Part shown: positions 15,900 to 24,731 of the stretch, one piece after another
How positions within the stretch are numbered: position 1 is the first letter of the stretch
Layout of the letters: every line of letters begins with the position of its first letter
From: Sphingomonas sp.
Lineage (GTDB): Bacteria; Pseudomonadota; Alphaproteobacteria; Sphingomonadales; Sphingomonadaceae
Assembly (NCBI RefSeq): GCF_025353885.1
Contig: NZ_JANXNX010000040.1
Location: 1-41,808 of the forward strand
Direction of reading: 5' to 3'
DNA: 41,808 nucleotides
Program-made: the position numbers and the translations under genes
Notes under the pieces: model-generated
The model's database searches: none
Told to the model about the DNA's origin: nothing
What the model saw: the letters and a program-made list of their open reading frames with translations, nothing else

Positions 15900-18173
15900 T
15901 CAGGGAATGCTGATAAAACTGTCTAGCACGCGTTTGCGACCGGCCATCTCAAAATCGATTTCCAGCTTGTTGCCTTCGATTTCGGCAATCAGGCCATAAC
16001 CGAACTTAGTATGGAACACCCGAAGCCCCACAGCCACATCGTCGCGACCCTTGTTGCCCAGACTGATGGCCGAACCCCGCGCCTCGACAATGCGGGCAGG
16101 AATGGCGGTGAACCCGCCGGCATTGGCGCGTTGCCAGCCCGGACCCCGACCGGTGCCGCGCGCGACGTTGGCAAAGGGGTCGGCACGGTCAGACCAGTTG
16201 GCCTGCCATAGCGAAGCGCCGCCACTCATCGTGGTTTCGGAATCGACGTTTGCCTCGGGAAGTTCTCCGACGAAGCGGCTCGGGATGCTGCTTGTCCACT
16301 GGCCATATATGCGGCGGTTGGCGGCGTGCAGAATCGTTGCCGACCGGCGCGCGCGCGTGATGGCGACATAAGCGAGGCGACGTTCCTCCTCGAGGCTGGC
16401 GAGGCCGCCTTCGTCGAGTGCGCGTTGCGAGGGGAACACCCCTTCTTCCCAACCAACGAGAAACACCTTTTCGTATTCCAGTCCTTTGGCGGCATGAATG
16501 GTCATAATCGTGACCTTCTCGGTGTCGCGCTGGGCGTCATTGTCCATCACCAGCGACACATGTTCCAGGAACGCGCCGAGGTTTTCATATTCCTCCATTG
16601 CGCGGACCAGTTCGGCCATGTTCTCCAATCGACCGGCGGCTTCGGCGGAGCGGTCGGCCTGCAACATCGCAGTGTATCCGCTCTCGTCGAAGATCTGGCG
16701 AGCGAGGTCGGGGTGCGCCATCGACCCCGACATGTCGCGCCAACGGGCAATGTCGCCGACCAGATTGCCAAGCGCGCGGCGTGCTTGAGGGGTCAGTTCG
16801 TCAGTATCGAGGATCATCGCGGCGGCGGCCGATAGCGGCACATTGGCGGCGCGCGCGAGTTGCTGAACCTTTGCCACGGCCTTGTCACCAAGCCCGCGTT
16901 TGGGGATATTAACGATCCGTTCGAGCGCGAGATCGTCGCTCGGTTGGTTAACGAGGCGGAGGTACGCGAGCGCGTCGCGGATTTCGGCGCGTTCGTAAAA
17001 ACGGAACCCGCCGACGATCTTGTACGGCATCCCGATGGCGATGAAGCGGTCCTCGAACTCACGGGTCTGAAACTGCGCGCGCACCAGGATCGCCACGGCG
17101 TCGAGCGAGTTGCGGGCACGTTGCCAGCCTTCGATTTCATCGCCGACGCGACGGGCTTCTTCAGGGCCGTCCCACACACCGATGACCTGAACTTTGTCGC
17201 CGTCGGCCAATTCGGTAAACAGCGTCTTGCCGAGACGGCCTGAGTTGTTGGCGATGACGCCTGATGCGGCGGCAAGAATGTGCGGAGTTGAGCGGTAATT
17301 CTGTTCGAGCCGGATGACCTTGGCGCCGGGAAAATCCTTTTCGAACTTCAGGATATTTTCGACCTGCGCGCCGCGCCATGAATAAATCGACTGGTCGTCG
17401 TCACCGACGCAGCAGAGGTTCTTGCGGGTCTGCGCGAGCAGGCGAAGCCACAGATACTGGCTGGAATTAGTGTCCTGATATTCGTCGACCATGATGTAGC
17501 GAAAGCGGGTCTGATAGCTTTCGAGTACGTCGCGGTGCTCCTTCAGGATGGTGAGGACATGGAGCAGAAGATCCCCGAAATCGCAGGCGTTCAGCGCGAT
17601 CAGTCGCGCCTGATATTGCGCGTAAAGCTCACCGCCCCGACCGTTGGCAAAGCGTTCAGATTCGCCTGCGTCGATGTCCTTGGGAACCAGCCCCTTGTTC
17701 TTCCACTGGTCGATCAACCCGCCAAGCGCGCGCGCGGTCCAGCGCTTCTCGTCGAGTTCGGCGGCGCGGATGAGCTGTTTCATCACCCGCAACTGGTCGT
17801 CGGTATCGAGGATGGTGAAATTCGATTGCAGCCCGACGAGTTCGGCATGACGGCGCAGCATCTTTGCAGCAATCGCGTGGAACGTGCCCAGCCACGGCAT
17901 TCCCTCCACCGTATCGCCCACCAGACGCCCGACGCGCTCGCGCATTTCGCGCGCCGCCTTGTTGGTGAAGGTGACGCTGAGGATTTCGGAAGGATAGGCC
18001 TTGCGGGTATAAAGCAGATGCGCGAGCCGGGCAGTAAGGGCGGCGGTCTTGCCGGTGCCGGCACCCGCCAGCACCAGGACAGGGCCGTCGGTCGTGAGGA
18101 TGGCTTCGCGTTGCGGGGCATTGAGTCCGCGCAGATAGGGTGGGTCTTGGTCGGTGGGCGCGGGCAGGGACAT
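15900..18173 (-). CDS. uvrD: UvrD/PcrA-type 3'-5' DNA helicase
   Basis: Superfamily 1A helicase acting in nucleotide excision and mismatch repair and in displacing proteins from DNA. The 757-residue protein shows the Q-motif LNAPQREAI (17-25), Walker A AGAGTGKT (36-43), DEYQDTN, GDDDQSIYSWRGA, the LEQNYRST motif, and TIHAAKGLEYE followed by the late RRLAYVAITRAR motif. The C-terminus ends in a Tudor-like region (VFHTKFGYGLIAEIEGNKLEIDF), as in PcrA/UvrD. I chose the ATG at 18173, next to MSLPAPTDQDPPYL; the extension to 18221 is non-conserved. No ribosome binding site is visible. Whether UvrD or PcrA is the better name is a convention. Confidence 0.95.
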   Translation of the reverse strand: MSLPAPTDQDPPYLRGLNAPQREAILTTDGPVLVLAGAGTGKTAALTARLAHLLYTRKAYPSEILSVTFTNKAAREMRERVGRLVGDTVEGMPWLGTFHAIAAKMLRRHAELVGLQSNFTILDTDDQLRVMKQLIRAAELDEKRWTARALGGLIDQWKNKGLVPKDIDAGESERFANGRGGELYAQYQARLIALNACDFGDLLLHVLTILKEHRDVLESYQTRFRYIMVDEYQDTNSSQYLWLRLLAQTRKNLCCVGDDDQSIYSWRGAQVENILKFEKDFPGAKVIRLEQNYRSTPHILAAASGVIANNSGRLGKTLFTELADGDKVQVIGVWDGPEEARRVGDEIEGWQRARNSLDAVAILVRAQFQTREFEDRFIAIGMPYKIVGGFRFYERAEIRDALAYLRLVNQPSDDLALERIVNIPKRGLGDKAVAKVQQLARAANVPLSAAAAMILDTDELTPQARRALGNLVGDIARWRDMSGSMAHPDLARQIFDESGYTAMLQADRSAEAAGRLENMAELVRAMEEYENLGAFLEHVSLVMDNDAQRDTEKVTIMTIHAAKGLEYEKVFLVGWEEGVFPSQRALDEGGLASLEEERRLAYVAITRARRSATILHAANRRIYGQWTSSIPSRFVGELPEANVDSETTMSGGASLWQANWSDRADPFANVARGTGRGPGWQRANAGGFTAIPARIVEARGSAISLGNKGRDDVAVGLRVFHTKFGYGLIAEIEGNKLEIDFEMAGRKRVLDSFISIP

Positions 18174-18180
18174 CTGTGAA

Positions 18181-18209
18181 CAGTTAGGGAACGGCCGGGC
18201 CGAGAGCAA
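18181..18209 (-). promoter_or_regulatory. Candidate uvrD promoter, possibly giving a leaderless mRNA
   Basis: On the minus strand TTGCTC (18209-18204), a 17-base spacer and TAACTG (18186-18181) end seven bases before the uvrD ATG. No ribosome binding site lies between. A promoter here would start transcription at or next to the start codon. No LexA-type site (the alphaproteobacterial GTTC-N7-GTTC form) is evident in the 112-base divergent gap. Confidence 0.4.
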
Positions 18210-18285
18210 GGGCGCGGGCAAGGTGCGTGGGACTTGACCGGCCGGCGCACGGAATGCACGGCAACGATCAAAGGGGTGCTACACG

Positions 18286-19560
18286 GTGGGATCAGGTTCG
18301 GCGAAGCGGGTGCTCGGGGCAAGCCTGGTCGGAACGGCTGTCGAGTTCTACGATTTCTACATCTACGCGACCGCAGCCAGTCTGATCATCGGGCCGCTGT
18401 TCTTTCCGTCGACATCCAGTTCGGCGCAGTTGCTGCTGGCCTATGCCAGTTTCGGCGTGGCGTTCGTTGCCCGACCGGTGGGGGCGGTGGTGTTCGGCCA
18501 TTATGGCGACCGCATCGGCCGTAAGACGACGTTGGTCGCATCGCTGCTCATCATGGGCGGATCGACGATGGCGATTGGCTTGTTACCCGGTTACGCGTTG
18601 CTTGGGTGGATCGCGCCATTGATCCTGTGCTTGCTCCGGTTCGGACAAGGGTTCGGGCTGGGTGGTGAATGGGGCGGCGCGGCTTTGCTGGCGGTCGAGA
18701 ATGCGCCGCCGGGCTGGCGGGCGCGCTACGGGATGGTTCCGCAATTGGGCGCGCCGGTCGGGTTCATCGCGGCGAACGGAATGTTCCTGTTGCTCGGGCT
18801 GCTCCTGACGCCCGACCAGTTCCGCTCATGGGGTTGGCGGCTGCCGTTTCTGGCGAGCGCGCTGTTGGTCGCTATCGGCCTGTGGGTTAGGTTGAAGCTG
18901 ACCGAGACGCCTGAGTTTCGCGAGTCACTGGCGAAAGCAGCCCCTCCAAAAGTGCCGATTGCCGAGGCTTTCCGGTCGCATTGGCAAGCGATCCTCGGCG
19001 GGACGTTCGGTGTGGTGGCCTGTTTCGCGATCTTCTACATCGCGACGGCCTTTGCGCTTGGGTACGGGACGACGACCCTTGGTTATTCGCGCAGTCAGTT
19101 CCTGCAGATGCAGTTGGGCGCGATCCTGTTCATGGCGACCGGAATTTTGCTCAGCGGATGGCTGGCGGATCGGTTCACGCCGACCAAGGTGCTGACCGGC
19201 GGGTGTATCGCGACGATCGCGACGGGGTTGCTGTTGCCGGTGATGCTGGGCAGCGGGTCGAGTGGTCTGGTGTTCGGATTTCTAGCGCTGGCGTTGCTGG
19301 TAATGGGGTTCGTCTATGGGCCGCTGGGGGCGTGGTTGCCCGCTCTGTTCCCTGCGCGGGTGCGATACACGGGGGTGTCGATCGGGTTCAATGTCGGCGG
19401 GATGATCGGTGGCGGGTTAACGCCGTTCGTGGCGCAGACGCTGGCGGAGAACAGTGGGCTTGGCGCGGTTGGGCTTTATCTGGCGGGGGCAGGGGTGGCG
19501 AGTTTGGTGGCGCTGGTTCTGTTAAAAACTAGCAAGCGCCCGGCTGAAAACAACAAATAA
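18286..19560 (+). CDS. MHS-family MFS symporter (ProP/ShiA/KgtP-like)
   Basis: Predicted twelve-helix proton symporter of 424 residues. Family marks are AVEFYDFYIYATAAS at the N-terminus, the first-loop signature GHYGDRIGRKTTL, and GFGLGGEWGGAALL in helix 5. Members import organic acids, shikimate, proline/betaine or alpha-ketoglutarate, so the substrate cannot be named. The start is a GTG at 18286, with AGGGG about ten bases upstream. The gene is divergent from uvrD. Its last 39 bases overlap the 3' end of the opposite-strand MAPEG gene. Confidence 0.87.
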   Translation: MGSGSAKRVLGASLVGTAVEFYDFYIYATAASLIIGPLFFPSTSSSAQLLLAYASFGVAFVARPVGAVVFGHYGDRIGRKTTLVASLLIMGGSTMAIGLLPGYALLGWIAPLILCLLRFGQGFGLGGEWGGAALLAVENAPPGWRARYGMVPQLGAPVGFIAANGMFLLLGLLLTPDQFRSWGWRLPFLASALLVAIGLWVRLKLTETPEFRESLAKAAPPKVPIAEAFRSHWQAILGGTFGVVACFAIFYIATAFALGYGTTTLGYSRSQFLQMQLGAILFMATGILLSGWLADRFTPTKVLTGGCIATIATGLLLPVMLGSGSSGLVFGFLALALLVMGFVYGPLGAWLPALFPARVRYTGVSIGFNVGGMIGGGLTPFVAQTLAENSGLGAVGLYLAGAGVASLVALVLLKTSKRPAENNK

Positions 19561-20130
19561 AAGAACGCCGACGTTGGGATAAAAGGTGAGCGCAAAGCCA
19601 AATGCCCGCCGTGCCGCTCCGTGCCTGTAGCCAATCCAGAAAAGCAGTCGACCAAGCGAAAACAGGCCGGCCAGCGCGCCTGCCGCCGTTGGGGTGAGTG
19701 TATGGACTTCGGCTGCCAGTGCAAAGTGCACACTTATGGCCAGCACCGTTTGTTCAAGCGTATTCTGGAGGATCGCACCCGCATCCCGGACTGACTGGCT
19801 CCCCGTCGATCGGCTACTGCCTGCAATATCGTCGGACGAAAAAAACCGCAGACGTGCAACATTGGCGATGGCGGCAGTTAGCCAGATGATGACGAACAAA
19901 TCGGCTCGTGCGACAATTTTCATTCGTTCGGCAAAGGTTTGCCCGATCCCCGGTGGCATCTGCAAAAAAACCCAAGCGAGCACCACGAGGGTCAAGAGCA
20001 CCGCAAGCGCCATGCCGAAAGCAACGCGCCGCTGTTCAAGACGGAAATTGCTATCAACCAGCGTGACTTCCTTTCCCCGGCAATTTGAAACTGCGCGTCC
20101 CTTTCCGGATACCAACATGCTCCCTAGCAT
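19522..20130 (-). CDS. MAPEG-family membrane protein
   Basis: Integral membrane protein of about 202 residues with four predicted helices. The segment RDAGAILQNTLEQTVLAI and a later GRLLFWIGYRHG resemble the conserved glutathione-binding loop region of the MAPEG family (membrane-associated proteins in eicosanoid and glutathione metabolism). Bacterial members are mostly uncharacterised and some act as glutathione transferases or peroxidases. The start is uncertain: a TTG at 20133, an ATG at 20130 and another ATG at 20118 are possible, none with ideal spacing. It lies nine bases after rsmD, probably in the same transcript. Its 3' end overlaps the convergent MHS gene. Confidence 0.75.
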   Translation of the reverse strand: MLGSMLVSGKGRAVSNCRGKEVTLVDSNFRLEQRRVAFGMALAVLLTLVVLAWVFLQMPPGIGQTFAERMKIVARADLFVIIWLTAAIANVARLRFFSSDDIAGSSRSTGSQSVRDAGAILQNTLEQTVLAISVHFALAAEVHTLTPTAAGALAGLFSLGRLLFWIGYRHGAARRAFGFALTFYPNVGVLLFVVFSRALASF

Positions 20131-20138
20131 CAACCGGA

Positions 20139-20783
20139 TTACGTCGCCCGCAATAGGGTAATCTTCGCCTTCCCGTGCACCCGCTCGACTTCGATGTCAT
20201 ATCCCTCGACCGTTACGCTTTCCTTTTTCATAGTCTCCACACTCGCCAACGCGCCGGGTGCGATCCAGCCTAGTCGCAGCAGGCGTTCGAGGGCGACGAT
20301 GCCTGCACCACTTTCATAAGGGGGGTCGAGCAGGATCAGATCAAATGGGGCGGGGGATGGGCCGAGCGCCATGACCGACTGGGCGCGGATCTCTGTCGTT
20401 GGGCGCGGAGGCGAGGTTGGTTCAAGGGGGGTATCGCCAATTGCTTCGACATTTTGCGGCAAAACCCGCAGTGGTGCCCGGACAAATCCTTTCGCCTTGG
20501 GCTCGTCTCCCAATATCCGGGCGATGTTGGTTTTGAGGGCCGTAATCGCGTCGCCGTCCTGTTCGACGAAGGTGCAGCTCGCCGCACCGCGGGACAGGGC
20601 TTCGAGGCCGAGTGCTCCGGAGCCTGCAAACAGGTCTAGTACGCGCAGGCCCTCGAAGCTGCCGAGGCGGCTGACTAGCATCGAGAACAACGCTTCTCGG
20701 GTGCGGTCGGCGGTGGGGCGGGTGGTGTCACCCTTTGGCGCGATAAGGGGACGCCCGCGATAAATGCCGGAGATGATACGCAT
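20139..20783 (-). CDS. rsmD: 16S rRNA (guanine966-N2)-methyltransferase
   Basis: SAM-dependent methylation of G966 in 16S rRNA during 30S assembly. The 214-residue protein begins MRIISGIYRGRPL. It shows TRPTADRTREALF, the SAM-binding VLDLFAGSGALGLEALSRG (about 48-66), and the catalytic DPPYESG (153-159). Between about residues 113 and 146 it has an extra proline-rich segment (DTPLEPTSPPRP then TTEIRAQSV) not found in ordinary RsmD proteins of about 180-190 residues. It follows rluB with a one-base overlap, and a MAPEG gene comes next. Confidence 0.93.
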   Translation of the reverse strand: MRIISGIYRGRPLIAPKGDTTRPTADRTREALFSMLVSRLGSFEGLRVLDLFAGSGALGLEALSRGAASCTFVEQDGDAITALKTNIARILGDEPKAKGFVRAPLRVLPQNVEAIGDTPLEPTSPPRPTTEIRAQSVMALGPSPAPFDLILLDPPYESGAGIVALERLLRLGWIAPGALASVETMKKESVTVEGYDIEVERVHGKAKITLLRAT

Positions 20784-22027
20784 TACTTGGACTTTCCGCC
20801 GCGCGGCGGTCCGCCGGTAATGTTGCGCGTGGGGCCGGGGCGCGGTTTGCGCGGGCTGGATGAGGGCCGCGCGCCAGCGGGTTTTGCGCTCGGTTTGCCT
20901 GACGGCGAGAAGCGGGTGGTTGGCACGGCGGGGGCGGCTCCGGCGACGGTCGGGGCGTTGCGCCAGTGCTTTTTGACGGCGGGTTTAGACGCGGCGTCGC
21001 GTTCGCGGAGGGCGGCTTTTACGGCGGCTTCGCGTTCGACTTTGGGTCCAAAGTTGCTGGACCGCGCGCGACGCCTGTCTCCTGGTTCCTCGACCGGCTT
21101 TTGCGTAAAAATGCGCGGTGCCACTTTGCGGACGACCGGAGCCGCGCGAGGTGCAGCGGCAACCGGGCGCGGGTCGGGTGCCGGCCGCGCGCGGGGCGCT
21201 TCCCCCCTCCGACCCCGGCCACCGACGGCCAGCGTGGCATCGTCATTGATGCCGACCATCTTCATGCCCTTCATATTCTTCATGAAATCCACGACGATGT
21301 TCTGTTTGATCTCATCGACGGCCCCGACGGGCATGTCGTGGAGCGGAAACGGGCCGTAGGCGGTGCGGATCAGGCGGCTGACCTGGAGTCCCAGATGTTC
21401 GAGGACGCGGCGTACTTCGCGGTTCTTACCCTCTGCCAGCTTCATTTCGATCCAGAAGTTGGTGCCGGTGCGACGCTCCATATTGGCGTCGATGCTGCCG
21501 TAGCGGACGCCTTCGATCTCGATGCCTTCGATAAGGTCCTCAAGCTGCGCCTGTGAGACATGGCCATAGCAGCGCGCGCGATAGGTGCGGGGGATGCCCG
21601 AAGATGGCAGTTCAAGCTGGCGCTTCAGCTCGCCGTCGTTGGTCAACAGCAACAGCCCTTCGGTATTCAGATCGAGGCGACCGACTGGGACCACGCGCGG
21701 CAGTTCGCCGGGAAGCTTGTCGTAGATCGTCGGCCGACCCTTGGGATCACGCTCTGCAACCAGCAGGCCGGTGGGCTTATGATAGCGGAACAAGCGCGCC
21801 GTTTCCGGCGGAGCAACAGGATTGCCGTCAACGGTGACGCCCTTCAGCGAGGTCAGGATCGTCGCGGGGGTTTCAAGCGGCACGCCGTCTAGCGCGATGC
21901 GGCGTTCCTCGATCATGCGCTCGATCTCGCGACGCGACGCGACGCCGGCACGGGCGAGCAACTTGGCGATGCGATCGCCGGTCTTGTTGCCGTGTTTGTC
22001 GACGGGAGATTTTTCTGGTGGTTTCAT
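20783..22027 (-). CDS. rluB: 23S rRNA pseudouridine synthase RluB-type, with long basic tail
   Basis: Isomerises a uridine of 23S rRNA (position 2605 in the E. coli enzyme). The 414-residue protein has an S4 RNA-binding domain (IAKLLARAGVASRREIERMI, about 20-65), then the RsuA/RluB catalytic domain with Asp119 in VGRLDLNTEGLLLLT. From about residue 255 onward there is a low-complexity tail of Arg, Lys, Pro, Ala and Gly ending GGPPRGGKSK, roughly 150 residues long. Such tails occur in other alphaproteobacterial homologues and probably bind RNA. RluB, RluE and RluF are hard to tell apart by eye; the S4 domain and tail favour RluB. AAGG precedes the ATG. Confidence 0.92.
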   Translation of the reverse strand: MKPPEKSPVDKHGNKTGDRIAKLLARAGVASRREIERMIEERRIALDGVPLETPATILTSLKGVTVDGNPVAPPETARLFRYHKPTGLLVAERDPKGRPTIYDKLPGELPRVVPVGRLDLNTEGLLLLTNDGELKRQLELPSSGIPRTYRARCYGHVSQAQLEDLIEGIEIEGVRYGSIDANMERRTGTNFWIEMKLAEGKNREVRRVLEHLGLQVSRLIRTAYGPFPLHDMPVGAVDEIKQNIVVDFMKNMKGMKMVGINDDATLAVGGRGRRGEAPRARPAPDPRPVAAAPRAAPVVRKVAPRIFTQKPVEEPGDRRRARSSNFGPKVEREAAVKAALRERDAASKPAVKKHWRNAPTVAGAAPAVPTTRFSPSGKPSAKPAGARPSSSPRKPRPGPTRNITGGPPRGGKSK

Positions 22028-22033
22028 AGGTGT

Positions 22034-22062
22034 GCCTTAGCGGTTCGGCATAAATTGTCGAA
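22034..22062 (-). promoter_or_regulatory. Candidate rluB promoter
   Basis: TTCGAC (22062-22057), a 17-base spacer and TAAGGC (22039-22034) end six bases before the rluB ATG on the minus strand. The second box contains AAGG, which may simply be the ribosome binding site. Same geometry as the boxes before lolC and tpiA. Confidence 0.25.
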
Positions 22063-22139
22063 GCCCTGTCTCTGAGATGCACTGGCTTGCCAAGTGACGG
22101 CGCGCTCACCAAGACAGGACATAAGCAGGCGCGTTGGGG

Positions 22140-23477
22140 ATGAGCGTGGATCAGGACAACAAGATGGGCACGATGCGGGGTGGCAGGCGGAGCGGCCTGA
22201 TCGCGGCGATACGGCCCTATATCGAGCCTGCGCCCCTGGCCGCGTTTTTTCTAGGGATATCGTCCGGCTTTCCGTTCGCAATGATCGGTGCGACCCTGAC
22301 CACGCGACTGGCGCAGGACGGGATCGACAAGAAGAGCGTCACCGCGTTCAGCCTCGCGTTTCTGGTATATAACCTAAAATGGTTGTGGGCGTGGATCGTC
22401 GACGGGGTGCGCCTGCCGCTCATCGGAAGGCTGGGGCAGCGGGTATCATGGCTGATCGTGGCCGGGCTGCTGGTGATCGCGGCGGTCATCAATCTGGCGC
22501 TGGTCGATCCACGGGCCAGCCTGCTGACGACGGCCTATGCTGCGGTTCTGGTCGGGCTCGCCGGGGCAACCTTTGATATTGTCATCGACGCCTATCGCAT
22601 CGAATTGCTCGAGCCGCGCCAACTGGGCGCCGGATCCGGGATGTCGCAATACGGTTGGCGGATCGGATCGGCGGGGGCGGGGGCGCTTGCTCTGGTCGTG
22701 GCGGGATTTGCCGGGTGGCAGGCGGCCTATCTGGCCTGCGCAGCGTTGGCTTTGCCCGCGATGATAACGGGGTTGGTCATGCGAGAACCGGCGCGGCGTG
22801 TGGTCGTGATCGGCAAGAAGTCACTGAACGATGTGTGGCAATCGATCGTCGGGCCGTTCGGCGAGTTCATGGCACGACGGGGTGCCGCGTTGGTGCTGCT
22901 GTTCATTCTTGTCCACAAAATCGGCGACACGCTGGCCAATTTGACGTTTCGGCTGTTGTTCGACGACATGGGCTACACCAATACCGAAATTGCCATTTAT
23001 GATGTCGGGGTCGGTTTCTGGGCGTTTCTTGTCGGCATTTTCGTCGGCGGGGTGATGTTCACACGCCTGGGACTGAAGCGATCCGTGCTGATCGCGCTTG
23101 TCCTGATGGCTGTCTCCAACCTCAGTTTTGCCGCCTTGGCCGCCGCGGGGCACAGCAGCGCGGGGATGGCCGGAGCGATCGGATTCGAAAACTTCGCGAG
23201 CGGGATCGGCGGGGTGGTAATCGTCGCCTATTTCTCGGCTCTCTGCGACTTGCGCTTTACCGCGGCGCAGTATGCGCTGATCTCCGCCGCAGCGAGCATC
23301 GTCGGTCGGTTTGTCACCGGCACGACGGCAGGCGCCATGATCGAATCGCTGGGGTATGTGAATTTCTATCTGCTCACCACTTTGGCGGCGATCCCGGGTA
23401 TCATTGTTTATTGGTTGCTGCTGAAAAGCGGGCTGGTTGACGAAGCGATGGGGAGCGCGGCCGAGGTCACAGACTGA
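22140..23477 (+). CDS. AmpG-like muropeptide permease (MFS)
   Basis: Predicted inner-membrane MFS transporter of 445 residues. The N-terminal half matches AmpG: SGFPFAMIGATLTTRLAQDG, then FSLAFLVYNLKWLWAWIVDG, and later DIVIDAYRIELLEPRQLGAGSGMSQ split across two helices. AmpG imports anhydromuropeptides released by lytic transglycosylases for recycling and beta-lactamase sensing. No ampC, ampR or recycling gene is adjacent, so the role is by family only. An ATG at 22140 is chosen over an in-frame TTG six bases upstream. The gene is divergent from rluB and ends 18 bases from the stop of folC. Confidence 0.82.
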   Translation: MSVDQDNKMGTMRGGRRSGLIAAIRPYIEPAPLAAFFLGISSGFPFAMIGATLTTRLAQDGIDKKSVTAFSLAFLVYNLKWLWAWIVDGVRLPLIGRLGQRVSWLIVAGLLVIAAVINLALVDPRASLLTTAYAAVLVGLAGATFDIVIDAYRIELLEPRQLGAGSGMSQYGWRIGSAGAGALALVVAGFAGWQAAYLACAALALPAMITGLVMREPARRVVVIGKKSLNDVWQSIVGPFGEFMARRGAALVLLFILVHKIGDTLANLTFRLLFDDMGYTNTEIAIYDVGVGFWAFLVGIFVGGVMFTRLGLKRSVLIALVLMAVSNLSFAALAAAGHSSAGMAGAIGFENFASGIGGVVIVAYFSALCDLRFTAAQYALISAAASIVGRFVTGTTAGAMIESLGYVNFYLLTTLAAIPGIIVYWLLLKSGLVDEAMGSAAEVTD

Positions 23478-23495
23478 TAGGGGGACCCTCAAGTC

Positions 23496-24731
23496 TCAAT
23501 CGGGTAGTTGACGATTTAGCCTCAGCGCTTCACCGGCCAGATAGAGCGAGCCGATGATCAGGACATCGGACCTCGATGTGAATGCGGCCAAAGCGGCCTC
23601 AAGGTCAGGCGCAACCCTTCCTTTCCACCGCGACGCCAGCGCTTCCACATCGGCGCTGGCGTGATGGGGCACTTCGATGAATGTCAGGCTGAGCGCGCCG
23701 GGGGCAAGCGTGGCGACAATGTTGTCGGCTTCTTTGTTGGCCAATATGCCGACGATCAGGTGTCGCGGAGTCGTGGACAATGCGGCGGCAAGAGCTTGGG
23801 CAGCAGCAGGGTTGTGGGCGCCATCAACGACCAGCGTGCTGCCTGGCATAAGTAAATCTGTCAGGGGTCCAGGCGACAAGCATTGCAGGCGTGCGGGCCA
23901 CCGGGTGCTGGCGACCCCGGCGTAGATCGCTTCATCAGACACGAACCTGGTTACCCTCAGCATGGCGGCTGCCAGGCTGGCGTTGCGAAGCTGATGCGCA
24001 CCGGCCAGGCTGGGTTGCAGCATCTGATCGACCTGCCAGTCGCGACCTTCGCTCAGCATCGGCGCACCTTGTCGCGCGGCGACCTTGGCAATTTCGTCCA
24101 TGGCTTCAGATGCTTGTCCCAGCACGACGAGGGGCACGCCACGCTTGGCGATCCCCGCTTTCTCGGTCGCCATGTGCGCCAGCGTCTCGCCAAGAAACGC
24201 CTGGTGATCGACACCAAGCTGAGCAACCCCGCAGACGATCGGACGAGCGATGACGTTCGTCGCATCGAGCCGTCCACCGAGGCCGACTTCGACCACACAG
24301 GCGTCGGCCGACGTCCTGCTGAACGCCAGGAAGGCCGCAGCGGTGGTTGCTTCAAAGAAACTGGGGCCGATGTCGTGCGCTTCGGCGACGTCGAGGACTT
24401 CGCGCAATAACGGGGCCAGCGCCTCATCTTCGATCAGTTTGCCCGCGATCCGAATACGCTCGTTAAACCGCACCAGATGAGGGCTGGTATAGACGTGCGC
24501 GGTCATGCCCGCCGCCTCGACACAGGCCCTCAGGAACGCGCAGGTCGACCCCTTGCCGTTGGTGCCGGCCACGTGGAAAACCGGTGGCAGGCGATCTTGC
24601 GGATTGCCAAGGTGGTCGAGCAGTTCGGTGGTCCGCTCCAGCCCCAATATGTCCCGACCCGGCGACAGTTGCGCGAACCGATCGAGCTGCGCCTGCACCG
24701 CGGCATCGTCGGACCGCGCATGGTCGGCCAT
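23496..24731 (-). CDS. folC: Bifunctional dihydrofolate/folylpolyglutamate synthase
   Basis: Adds glutamate to dihydropteroate and folates. The 411-residue protein shows the Mur-ligase-type P-loop VAGTNGKGSTCAF (54-66), then TSPHLVRFNERIRI, the EVGLGGRLDATN motif and, in the C-terminal domain, DGAHNPAAAQAL. Length is close to normal. It is last in the eight-gene unit and its ATG overlaps the accD stop (TGATG). The accD-folC pair is widely conserved, which supports the call. Confidence 0.95.
   Translation of the reverse strand: MADHARSDDAAVQAQLDRFAQLSPGRDILGLERTTELLDHLGNPQDRLPPVFHVAGTNGKGSTCAFLRACVEAAGMTAHVYTSPHLVRFNERIRIAGKLIEDEALAPLLREVLDVAEAHDIGPSFFEATTAAAFLAFSRTSADACVVEVGLGGRLDATNVIARPIVCGVAQLGVDHQAFLGETLAHMATEKAGIAKRGVPLVVLGQASEAMDEIAKVAARQGAPMLSEGRDWQVDQMLQPSLAGAHQLRNASLAAAMLRVTRFVSDEAIYAGVASTRWPARLQCLSPGPLTDLLMPGSTLVVDGAHNPAAAQALAAALSTTPRHLIVGILANKEADNIVATLAPGALSLTFIEVPHHASADVEALASRWKGRVAPDLEAALAAFTSRSDVLIIGSLYLAGEALRLNRQLPD

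Noticed and set aside
20787-21359. 190-codon plus-strand frame opposite the RluB tail
   Set aside because: Its Pro/Arg/Ala-rich composition mirrors the repetitive antisense coding sequence; not a separate gene.
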